Shown one piece after another: positions 53,464-61,069 of a DNA stretch of 64,000 nucleotides. The position numbers and the translations under genes are program-made. Source of the DNA: an uncultured Opitutales bacterium. Lineage in GTDB: Bacteria > Verrucomicrobiota > Verrucomicrobiia > Opitutales > Seribacteraceae. The DNA lies in contig CAJQSI010000063.1 in NCBI GenBank assembly GCA_905612515.1, positions 1 to 64,000 on the forward strand, given 5' to 3'. Within the stretch, counting starts at the first letter, position 1, and every line of letters starts with the position of its first letter. The notes beneath the pieces were generated by a model. The model was not told where the DNA came from, ran no database searches, and was given only the letters and a program-made list of their open reading frames with translations.

Positions 53464-54561
53464 ATGAAACTCAAACCAAATTCGAGAATGAGCAAATCCC
53501 TCCTCCTCCTTTCCCTTCTGTTCGGTCCCCTTTCAACTGGTGAAGCTTGGGCCGATCTTAGGTTATACCTTGCCAATCGCCATGACGACTCGCTTATGCG
53601 TTTCGACATGGACGAAATCTCGGGGGAGCTGACTCTACGCCAGACTCTCAAATTGGAAGGGGAGCCTGCCCCCATGTGCGTGAGTCCCGACCAACGTACT
53701 CTCTATGTCGCAAGGCGCAAGGCGGAGAAGGTGTCGGCTTTTTCGATTTCTCCCAAGGACGGTTCCGTGAAACTGATTTCGGAAACGTCGATTCCCGGTC
53801 AAGGCGGGGCTTGTTACCTCTCGCCCGATCGTTCGGGCAAGTTTCTGCTTTCGGCCTATTACTTCGAGGGCAAAGTAGCCGTGCATCGGTTAAGAGAGAA
53901 CGGTTCCGTAAAAGAGGGAGCCATCCAAACCATCGCTACCGAAAAGAACGCTCACTGCATCCTGCCGGACCATCGCAATCGACTTGTCCTCGTCCCTCAC
54001 ACTGGTCCAAACGCAGTTTACCAGTTCATTTTTAACGAGAAGACGGGCAAGCTGAGTCCAAGCAAGTTCGCGAAGTACGTGCCCGAAAAGAAATTATCCC
54101 CGCGACACGTTGCTTATCATCCGGACGGGAAGTTCGTATATGTGGTAAACGAAGGTAGCTCCTCCGTTACGGCTTGTCACATAAAGAGCGAAGCCATCCA
54201 TCCCATTCACACCCTGTCAACTTTGCCCGCCGACTTCAAGGAACGCAACTCCTGCGCCGACGTCGAGGTGCATCCTTCGGGGAAGTTTCTCTATTGCTCG
54301 AATCGGGGGCACGACAGCGTGGCCATGTTCGCCATCGATGAAAAGACGGGCCGTCTCACTTCCCTCGGCCAAGAGCGTACGGAGAAAGTTCCACGATCCT
54401 TCAACGTAGATCCTACGGGAAATTTTCTCGTAGCCGCCGGTCTTCGGGCGAACAAGCTCACTGTCTTCCGGATCGATCAAGGCACGGGGAAACTGAAGCC
54501 GCTCAAGACCTACGAAGTCGGCAAGGGCCCGACTTGGGTGCAGATCCTGAAGCAAGGGTGA
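53464..54561 (+). CDS. Secreted lactonase-type seven-bladed propeller
   Basis: 365 residues from ATG 53464 (ATG 53488 is an alternative); signal peptide LLLLSLLFGPLSTGEAWA. The propeller has repeated blades of the 6-phosphogluconolactonase/YbhE type: LRLYLANRHDDSLMRFDMDEISGELTLRQTL, PDQRTLYVARRKAEKVSAFSISPKDGSV, HVAYHPDGKFVYVVNEGSSSVTACHI and VEVHPSGKFLYCSNRGHDSVAMFAID. Cytoplasmic Pgl enzymes lack a signal, so this copy is probably a periplasmic sugar-lactone hydrolase. Confidence 0.82.
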   Translation: MKLKPNSRMSKSLLLLSLLFGPLSTGEAWADLRLYLANRHDDSLMRFDMDEISGELTLRQTLKLEGEPAPMCVSPDQRTLYVARRKAEKVSAFSISPKDGSVKLISETSIPGQGGACYLSPDRSGKFLLSAYYFEGKVAVHRLRENGSVKEGAIQTIATEKNAHCILPDHRNRLVLVPHTGPNAVYQFIFNEKTGKLSPSKFAKYVPEKKLSPRHVAYHPDGKFVYVVNEGSSSVTACHIKSEAIHPIHTLSTLPADFKERNSCADVEVHPSGKFLYCSNRGHDSVAMFAIDEKTGRLTSLGQERTEKVPRSFNVDPTGNFLVAAGLRANKLTVFRIDQGTGKLKPLKTYEVGKGPTWVQILKQG

Positions 54562-54604
54562 CGACCCGCTTCTGCTCCGGCGCCGAAGCCTATCCTAACG
54601 ATTC

Positions 54605-55645
54605 ATGATTGAAATTCCCGAGCAAGGTTTCGCCGACCTCGATGCTTTGGAAGACCATCTGTCCGAGCCATCCGAAGCTCTTGTTACCGAACTTGCCAAA
54701 GCATCCGGCGATTGGCTCTTCGTTGGGGCAGGAGGCAAAATGGGCCCGACCATGGCGCGTATGGCCCGCAAGGCTCTTGATCGAGCGGGAAACCCCGTTC
54801 GCGTAAGCGCTGCATCGCGATTTTCTGATTCTCGAGCCCGTGAAAGCTTGGAGAGGCATGGGATCGAGACATTTGCGGCAGATGTTCTCGATCGCGAATC
54901 CGTGGACAAACTGCCGGAGGCGGCGAACGTAGTCTTCATGCTCGGGATGAAGTTTGGAATAACCACAAACCCTTCCCTCGCCTGGGCCATGAATACGCAG
55001 GCTCCCGCCATTGTTGCGGAACGCTTTTATAACGCTCGTATCGTGGCTTTTTCCTCGGGCAACGTATATCCCTACGTTTCCGTGGACACCGCTGGAGCAA
55101 GCGAGGAAACACCCACCGAACCCGTGAGTGAGTACGGGTGGTCTCTCCTCGGTCGCGAACGAACCTTTGAGCATTTTTCTCGCGTGAACGACATTCCCGT
55201 AACCATCGTTCGTTTAAATTATTCCGCGGAACCACGTTATGGCGTGCTCGTGGATCTCGCTCACCGTATTCTCGATCGTGAGCCCATCGACCTTTCCATG
55301 GGTCACCTCAACTTCATTTGGCAACGCGATGCGAACGAGCACGCCCTTCGTGCCTTCGGTCTCTCCGCCTCTCCAGCCGCCATCGTCAACGTGACCGGGG
55401 CGGAAGTGCTTGCCGTTCGAGACTTGTCGGAACGATTGGGTTTCGCCCTCGACATCGACCCCGTCTTCACCGGAGAACCTGCCGCCACCGCACTGCTGAA
55501 CGATGCTTCCAAGTCTCACCGCGTATTTGGACCGCCCCTTGCTTCAACCGATGAGGCTGTCGCCGCCGTCGCCAACTGGTTGAAGGTCGGTCATTCCACC
55601 TTGGGCAAGCCAACCAAGTTCGAGGCTCGCGACGGAAAGTTCTGA
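54605..55645 (+). CDS. NAD-dependent epimerase/dehydratase-like protein with altered active site
   Basis: 346 residues, extended-SDR fold. The cofactor loop WLFVGAGGKMGPTMA and downstream FAADVLDRESVDKL (residue D for adenosine contact), FSSGNVYPYV, and a C-terminal GEPAATALLNDAS are typical. The catalytic YxxxK is replaced: the Tyr is in SEYGWSLLGRE, with Gly at the Lys position and Arg next to it. It is directly followed, 2 bases later, by a DapA-superfamily gene; the pair may handle one sugar acid. Confidence 0.75.
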   Translation: MIEIPEQGFADLDALEDHLSEPSEALVTELAKASGDWLFVGAGGKMGPTMARMARKALDRAGNPVRVSAASRFSDSRARESLERHGIETFAADVLDRESVDKLPEAANVVFMLGMKFGITTNPSLAWAMNTQAPAIVAERFYNARIVAFSSGNVYPYVSVDTAGASEETPTEPVSEYGWSLLGRERTFEHFSRVNDIPVTIVRLNYSAEPRYGVLVDLAHRILDREPIDLSMGHLNFIWQRDANEHALRAFGLSASPAAIVNVTGAEVLAVRDLSERLGFALDIDPVFTGEPAATALLNDASKSHRVFGPPLASTDEAVAAVANWLKVGHSTLGKPTKFEARDGKF

Positions 55646-55647
55646 AC

Positions 55648-56730
55648 ATGTCCGCCGATTTGCCCATGCCTGACAAAGTGGTTGTCGACTCTCTTCGCGA
55701 CGGCATCGTCATTCCTGCTCATCCTTTAGCCCTTACTGCCGAACGCAAGCTGGACGAGCGCCGCCAGCGAGCCCTCACTCGGTATTATTTGGATGCCGGC
55801 GTCGGCGGCTTGGCCGTGGGCGTGCACACCACTCAGTTTGCCATCCGCGAACCGCAGTACGACCTGCTTCGTCCGGTACTCGAGCTTGCTGCAGAAACGA
55901 TTCGCGAGCATGAGGAGAAAACGGGAAGGCGTATCGTTCGCGTTGCCGGGGTTTGCGGGCAAACTGAGGACGCCTTGCGTGACGCCGAACTGACCCGCGA
56001 ACTTGGCTACGACTTGGGATTGCTCAACCTGTCCGCCTTTCCCGATGCCGACGACGCTACCCTGCTTGCCCATGCTCGCCGCTTAGCCGAAGTCATCCCT
56101 CTCTTCGGTTTCTACCTTCAGCCAGACATCGGGGGGCGTTTGTTGTCGCGGGAGTTTTTTCGGGAATTCGCCGCCATCCCGAATCTTGTCTCCGTAAAGA
56201 TGGCAGCTTTCGACCGCGAACTTACCCAAGAAGCCATCGAGGGCATCGAGGATTCCGGTCGCGGCGACGAAGTCATCCTCTATACGGGCAACGACAATTT
56301 CATCATCGAGGACCTGACCGAGGGTTACCTCATCCCTACCGCTAACGGACCTAAGCTTCAAAGTATGGCGGGAGGTCTGCTCGGGCACTGGGCTGTCTGG
56401 ACAAAGGCCGCCGTCGAGACCTTGGAATTGATCAAGCAAGCTCGAGTTACCGAAAATTTCGATCCCGCCGATTTCGCCGAACTAGCCTCCCAAGTCACCG
56501 AGATGAACCACTTCCTCTTCGATTTCGACAATGCGTTCCATGGCTGTATTCCCGGCGTCCACGAAATTCTTCGACGCCAAGGTCTGCTCGAAGGAACTTG
56601 GTGTCTGAATCCCGACGAAGTCCTCTCTCCCGGACAGGCCGAAGCCCTAACGAGAGTTTCCGAGGCATACCCGCACCTTACTGACGACGTCTTCGTGGCC
56701 GAGAATCTCGACCGATGGATGGCGAACTAA
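55648..56730 (+). CDS. DapA-superfamily Schiff-base lyase/aldolase
   Basis: 360 residues, longer than DapA (about 290). The barrel begins with IVIPAHPLALTAERKLDERRQRALTRYYLDAGVGGLAVGVHTTQFAIRE, in which the phosphate or carboxylate-binding GxGG and T-T residues fit the dihydrodipicolinate synthase/N-acetylneuraminate lyase family. The Schiff-base lysine is in NLVSVKMAAFDRE. VHTTQFAIREPQY and GFYLQPDIGGRLLS are family-wide in verrucomicrobial sugar clusters. Its partner is the epimerase-like gene. A sugar-acid or keto-deoxy-sugar aldolase is likely; the substrate is not decided by the sequence. Confidence 0.8.
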   Translation: MSADLPMPDKVVVDSLRDGIVIPAHPLALTAERKLDERRQRALTRYYLDAGVGGLAVGVHTTQFAIREPQYDLLRPVLELAAETIREHEEKTGRRIVRVAGVCGQTEDALRDAELTRELGYDLGLLNLSAFPDADDATLLAHARRLAEVIPLFGFYLQPDIGGRLLSREFFREFAAIPNLVSVKMAAFDRELTQEAIEGIEDSGRGDEVILYTGNDNFIIEDLTEGYLIPTANGPKLQSMAGGLLGHWAVWTKAAVETLELIKQARVTENFDPADFAELASQVTEMNHFLFDFDNAFHGCIPGVHEILRRQGLLEGTWCLNPDEVLSPGQAEALTRVSEAYPHLTDDVFVAENLDRWMAN

Positions 56731-56876
56731 AGGTGCTTCAGGGTTCACTTCCTAAAAATACCTATTGTTCATCCAAGTAAGCGAACTCGAGGAAGTCGCA
56801 AGTTGTCCGAATCGTTTTCTTGACCTCACTTTTCCTCTGTTTACCTTTGTCGGGTTTATCTCTTTGAACTAACCGT

Positions 56877-58517
56877 ATGGAAATTTATCTGCATCAGGAC
56901 GGTGAACGTTCGGGACCATATACCTTGGAAAACCTCCAGGCTTGGCTCGAAGCCGGGCAATTGACCGTTTCCGACGCCGCCTGGTTCGAGGGTTGCTCGG
57001 ACTGGGTCACGATACAGGACGTCCCGGGCATCATGCTGCCCGGCGGCGATCATCTCGTGAACGTCTCCACCGTGCCGCCGTTCGAGTCCTACCAAGGGGA
57101 CGAACCCTATGTCTTCGTAAGCTACTCCCACAAGGACGCCGCCGTGGTCTACGAGGAGATCACGCGACTCCACGAGGCCGGAGTCAACGTATGGTACGAC
57201 GAAGGCATCGAGGCCAGCAACGAGTGGCCCGAGGAAATCGCCAGGGCGGTCGTCGATTGCTCCGTGTTCCTCGTGTTCGTCTCACCGCGGGCCACCGCCT
57301 CGGTCAATTGCCGCAACGAAATCAATTTGGCCCTCAACGAGAACAAGCCCTTTCTCGCCATTCATCTGGAGGAAACGGAACTGCCGCTCGGTCTCCGGCT
57401 CCGCATGGGCGATCTTCAGACCATTTTGCGCTACAAGCTCCCAGTAGACCGCTACCAAAAGAAAACACAGAACAGTCTGGAGCAACTTCTCGGCAAGAAA
57501 CCGGCCAGGTCGAGAACAAGACCTCCCATCACCCAGCAAGCCGAGGCCACTCACGCAACCACCAAACCCGTTGAGCAGGCCGTCCAGACCGATGCCACCA
57601 CTCCATTCAAGCCCCGACGTAAGGGCCTCGCCGTGGCTTTGGCCTCCATTCTCCTCATTGCCTGCAGCTTGCTCGGTTACCTGTTTCTCGGCGATGATGG
57701 CGACGAGACCACTTCCACCGCCACCTTCACGCCCGGCCAACCCTGGACGGTGCCGACGGCATCGATTGAAATGCTCTGGTGCGAGCCGGGTACCTTCATG
57801 ATGGGCAGTCCTGAGAGCGAGGAAGGGCGTGAGCTCGACAGAAAAGGAAAAAAGTATTTCGACGAAACCCGGCATCAAGTGACGCTGGCCAAAGGATTTT
57901 ATTTGGGCAAATACGAGGTCACGCAGGCCCAGTGGAAGAAGGTCATGGGTACCTCACCCAGCAAGTTCTTCGGCGAAAATCGTCCAGTCGAACAAGTGAA
58001 ATGGACGGAGGCGGTGCGGTTCTGCGAAGAGCTTACTTTGGCCGAACGCAAGGCGGGACGATTGCCCGATGGTTGGGAATATTCGTTGCCGACGGAGGCC
58101 CAGTGGGAATATGCCTGCCGAGCGGGTACCACCACGATCTTTTCCTTTGGCAACAGTCTGTCGAGCAAGCAGGCCAACTTCAATGGAACGAAACCTTACG
58201 GGGGAGCGGAAGCAGGTGTCTTTCTCGAACGAACCACCGATGTGGGCTCCTACTCAGCCAACCCGTGGGGCTTTTACGACATACACGGGAATGTTTGGGA
58301 ATGGTGCTCCGACTGGTACGGCGACTACCCGAGCAGTACGGTCCGCGACCCCATGGGACCAGCGACTGGCTCGCTTCGCGTCTATCGCGTCTATCGTGGC
58401 GGTGCTTGGTACTACTTCGCCCAGGACCTGCGTTCCGCGTCTCGGCACAGGAACGTGCCGGACGGCCGGTTCAACTCCGTGGGCTTCCGCCTCAGTTTGC
58501 GGCAGACGGGGAAATAG
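56877..58517 (+). CDS. GYF_2-TIR-transmembrane-SUMF1 receptor-like protein
   Basis: 546 residues. GYF_2 domain (1-55, IYLHQDGERSGPYTLENLQAWLEAGQL), a TIR domain (77-175) starting FVSYSHKD with E116/E119/E120 around the expected catalytic glutamate and SVFLVFVSP, a linker, a transmembrane helix (about 250-271), then a SUMF1/C-type-lectin domain (about 296-540): IEMLWCEPGTFMMGSPESEEGRE, LGKYEVTQAQWKKVMG, YSLPTEAQWEYACRAG, GNVWEWCSDWYG and RGGAWYYFAQDLRSASRHRN. The SUMF1 lacks the FGE catalytic cysteines of the final segment, so it probably binds ligands instead of making formylglycine. Topology: TIR inside, SUMF1 outside. Confidence 0.88.
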   Translation: MEIYLHQDGERSGPYTLENLQAWLEAGQLTVSDAAWFEGCSDWVTIQDVPGIMLPGGDHLVNVSTVPPFESYQGDEPYVFVSYSHKDAAVVYEEITRLHEAGVNVWYDEGIEASNEWPEEIARAVVDCSVFLVFVSPRATASVNCRNEINLALNENKPFLAIHLEETELPLGLRLRMGDLQTILRYKLPVDRYQKKTQNSLEQLLGKKPARSRTRPPITQQAEATHATTKPVEQAVQTDATTPFKPRRKGLAVALASILLIACSLLGYLFLGDDGDETTSTATFTPGQPWTVPTASIEMLWCEPGTFMMGSPESEEGRELDRKGKKYFDETRHQVTLAKGFYLGKYEVTQAQWKKVMGTSPSKFFGENRPVEQVKWTEAVRFCEELTLAERKAGRLPDGWEYSLPTEAQWEYACRAGTTTIFSFGNSLSSKQANFNGTKPYGGAEAGVFLERTTDVGSYSANPWGFYDIHGNVWEWCSDWYGDYPSSTVRDPMGPATGSLRVYRVYRGGAWYYFAQDLRSASRHRNVPDGRFNSVGFRLSLRQTGK

Positions 58518-58525
58518 CCTTTTCT

Positions 58526-58641
58526 GTCATTGCGAGGAGGGATTGAATCCCGACGAAGCAATCCAGCGGGAGTGAGGGACATCTCAAGAAACAATGCCGA
58601 CTGGATTGCCGCGTTGGTCTTACGACCTTCCTCGCAATGAC
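58526..58641. repeat. Palindromic interspersed repeat (MITE/REP-like)
   Basis: 116 bases. The outer arms GTCATTGCGAGGA (58526-58538) and TCCTCGCAATGAC (58629-58641) are exact inverted repeats; inner CAATCCAG and CTGGATTG also pair. This belongs to a type of repeat that is very common in diverse bacteria. It lies between convergent genes, and could fold as a terminator in both directions. Confidence 0.8.
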
Positions 58642-58667
58642 ATGAAAGTCCGGGGGCCCTTGCCTGC

Positions 58668-59657
58668 TTACTTTTCCACTAGCCAGATATTCTGGAAGCG
58701 AACCGGGTTGCCGTGCCCTTGGAGGTGGATTTGGCCCTTTTCCTTTTCGGGGCGTCCGCCGCCGGCTCCGGTTCCCTTGTCCAGTTCGAAGTCGTCGTGG
58801 ATGACCACGCCGTTGTGGCGGGTGGTAATGCGGGCGTTCTTTACTTTCTTTCCGTCCTTGAAGCGCGGGGTGGTGAAGTCGAGGTCGTAGGTTTGCCAAG
58901 CAAGGGGAGGGAGGCACATGTTCACCGCGGGAGGTTTCTTCCTATATAGGGCACCGCAGAAGTTGAACTCTCCCTTGATCCCGAATGAATCGAGGATCTG
59001 TGTCTCGTAGTTGTTGAATATGTAAACACCGCTGTTGCCGCGGTCCTGGCTGCCGGGCTTGGTCTTCGGCTTGTAGGGTGTGCGGAACTCGAGGTGGAGG
59101 GTGAAGTCGCCGAAGGAGTCCATTGATACTACGCCTTCCTTGAGCAATTCACCGTCCAGCTTCTTGCCGGCCGAGAAGCGGTCGGTATCCTTGCCGCCGA
59201 AGAGCACCTTGGCGTTTTTGGGGGCGGCTTTGCCGAGGGTCGGGCTTTTGCGCTCCACGCGGTCGTAGACGAACAGTTTTTCGTCGCCCTTAATTCCGGT
59301 CGCCGTGTTTCCCGTGATGACCACGGTTTCGCCGCCTGAGGCTTTCAAGGTGGTCTTGCCCCCTTTTGTTTCACCCTTGAACAAGGTGAACTCGTTGTTC
59401 TCGGCTCCGCTGCCGGGGAGACCGCCTTTGTAGAGCGCTGCCTGAAATTTCCCGTCTCCAAGCGCCACCACCTGTAAACCATGCCCGCCGGAGTCCTTGC
59501 CGATTGCAGCAGATGCGGCGTATTCGCCTTGGACTGCGAAGTCGGGATCCTTGGCGGCTTCGCCCGGATCGGTGATTGCCGAACTGGGCTTGGCGGCTTC
59601 CAAAATGGCCAGACCCGCTAGGGCCAATGATGTTATGATCAATGTACGCTTCTTCAT
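58668..59657 (-). CDS. Secreted DUF1080 (3-keto-disaccharide hydrolase-like) protein
   Basis: 329 residues with signal peptide (MKKRTLIITSLALAGLAILEAAKPSSA). The C-terminal DUF1080 domain (about 150-329) reads VLFGGKDTDRFSAGKKLDGELLKEGVVSM, DFTLHLEFRTPYKP, GNSGVYIFNNYETQILDSFG, and ends with KGQIHLQGHGNPVRFQNIWL. DUF1080 proteins have a concanavalin-like fold and are thought to hydrolyse 3-keto-disaccharides. It follows the PQQ-like propeller gene by 25 bases, forming a two-gene operon for an envelope sugar-oxidation pathway. Confidence 0.86.
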   Translation of the reverse strand: MKKRTLIITSLALAGLAILEAAKPSSAITDPGEAAKDPDFAVQGEYAASAAIGKDSGGHGLQVVALGDGKFQAALYKGGLPGSGAENNEFTLFKGETKGGKTTLKASGGETVVITGNTATGIKGDEKLFVYDRVERKSPTLGKAAPKNAKVLFGGKDTDRFSAGKKLDGELLKEGVVSMDSFGDFTLHLEFRTPYKPKTKPGSQDRGNSGVYIFNNYETQILDSFGIKGEFNFCGALYRKKPPAVNMCLPPLAWQTYDLDFTTPRFKDGKKVKNARITTRHNGVVIHDDFELDKGTGAGGGRPEKEKGQIHLQGHGNPVRFQNIWLVEK

Positions 59658-59682
59658 TGTTTTGTTGGGGTGGATAGGTCGT

Positions 59683-60909
59683 TCAACCGTCGATGCAAAA
59701 AAGGTGATTTACGCCACGAACGTAAAGGCGTCCATTTGAAAAAGCGGGCGTGGCGAAGGTTTTCTCTCCCACCACGTTTTCGGCCACGATCTCGAATGTT
59801 GGTCCCGGTTTTACGACGGTCATTATGCCTTGGTCCGACAGGAAGTATACAAGGCCGTTTGCCTTGAGTAGAGATGCGCTGTGTCCGCCCTTGAGCCTTT
59901 CCATCCACAATCTCTCCCCTGTTTTGGCCACGAAGCAACTGGTTACGCCGCTGTCGGCCACCACGATGAAGTAGGGTCCGATGGCAACCGGACTGGGAAC
60001 GTAGGAGGCGCCCTTGGTCGTTTGCCAGACGACGTGAGTCTTGGTTACGTTTCCGGAACCGTCGGGACGAATGGCCTGCATGAAGCGCTTGGGGAACCCG
60101 CAGGTCATGAACAGAAGGTCGCCGTTGTAGACCAAGGATGCGACGTATTGCTGGGTGGGACCGTCGCTGATCCAGTGCTGCTTTCCAGTATCGGGGTCGT
60201 AACTGGCGACGCAAAGACTACCCGAAAGGATCAACTGATTGCGCCCCTTTATAGTTCGCAGCAGTGGTGTACAGTAGCTGCGCGTGTTGTTGGGGCGATC
60301 CGTTTTCCATATCGTCTTGCCGGTCTTCTTGTCGAGGGCAACGAGATAGCCGGGACCGTCGTGGTCGCCGTTTACGATCACCTTGTCTTTCCAGAGCACG
60401 GGCGAAGAACAATAGCCGTGGATGCTGGAGAACACGCCCGGGCGAACTTCCCACAGTTTCTTTCCGTCGAGATCGTAGGCGGCGACGAACATGTGGTTTT
60501 GGTCCAGAAAACTTAGGTATATGCGTTCGCCATCGCAGGAAGGCGTGCTGGAAGCCCGGCTATTTAGGCGATGGACCCGTTCCAAGGGGGATTTCAAAAC
60601 TACCTTCCTCCAGAGTTCTTTCCCGCTTTTTCGATCCAAGCAGAGCAATTCGCGCGTTTCCGTTTCCTCTATGACTGCGACGACGTATATTCGATCCCCG
60701 ATGATGATCGGCGAGGCGTGCCCCTTGCCCTTGATCGGTGTTTTCCAAACGAGATTCTCAGGTAACTTCCACTCGACGGGTGCTTTCGGGTCGCTGACGG
60801 TGCCGTCCCCCAATGCCCCTCTCCATGCAGGCCAATCTTCGGCGTAAGCATGTGAAGTGAATCCGTTTGCGGCGAAAGCTGCGCAGGCTAAGATTAAGAA
60901 TTTGCTCAT
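59683..60909 (-). CDS. Secreted PQQ-like beta-propeller protein
   Basis: 408 residues from ATG 60907-60909; the signal peptide ends near SHAYA. Repeated blades such as GDRIYVVAVIEETETRELLCLDRKSGKELWRK, GERIYLSFLDQNHMFVAAYDLDGKKLWEV and GYLVALDKKTGKTIWKT show the eight-bladed PQQ/WD-type propeller. There are no clear PQQ-dehydrogenase metal ligands, so it is more likely a scaffold or binding propeller than an enzyme. Divergent from the aldehyde dehydrogenase operon, with the palindrome at 60980-60996 between them. Confidence 0.84.
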   Translation of the reverse strand: MSKFLILACAAFAANGFTSHAYAEDWPAWRGALGDGTVSDPKAPVEWKLPENLVWKTPIKGKGHASPIIIGDRIYVVAVIEETETRELLCLDRKSGKELWRKVVLKSPLERVHRLNSRASSTPSCDGERIYLSFLDQNHMFVAAYDLDGKKLWEVRPGVFSSIHGYCSSPVLWKDKVIVNGDHDGPGYLVALDKKTGKTIWKTDRPNNTRSYCTPLLRTIKGRNQLILSGSLCVASYDPDTGKQHWISDGPTQQYVASLVYNGDLLFMTCGFPKRFMQAIRPDGSGNVTKTHVVWQTTKGASYVPSPVAIGPYFIVVADSGVTSCFVAKTGERLWMERLKGGHSASLLKANGLVYFLSDQGIMTVVKPGPTFEIVAENVVGEKTFATPAFSNGRLYVRGVNHLFCIDG

Positions 60910-60979
60910 TTCGCGAAGTTGTCGGTTCAGGAGTGTTTGGCCAGTCAAAACCATGCTTCGGTTAAGCTTTGTCCTTGAA

Positions 60980-60996
60980 GGTCAATCGGATTGACC
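60980..60996. promoter_or_regulatory. Perfect palindromic operator candidate
   Basis: GGTCAAT and ATTGACC, 7-base arms around CGG (60980-60996). It lies between the divergent propeller gene and the aldehyde dehydrogenase gene, and its right arm is the -35 box of the latter, ideal for repression. Confidence 0.6.
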
Positions 60997-61021
60997 TAGC
61001 TTTTGCTTTACTTGCTATATT
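60991..61021 (+). promoter_or_regulatory. Extended -10 promoter of the aldehyde dehydrogenase operon
   Basis: TTGACC (60991-60996), a 19-base spacer, and TGCTATATT with an extended TG before TATATT (61016-61021). The long spacer may be compensated by the extended -10. The predicted start is about 40 bases before the ATG. Confidence 0.45.
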
Positions 61022-61069
61022 GTGTCCACATGCCCTCCATACTTCAAACCCAAGCAATAATTTAATCGC

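Noticed and set aside
58330-58517. Diversity-generating retroelement target in the SUMF1 domain
   Set aside because: The fold and position fit a variable region, but no reverse transcriptase, template repeat or accessory gene is present in the window.
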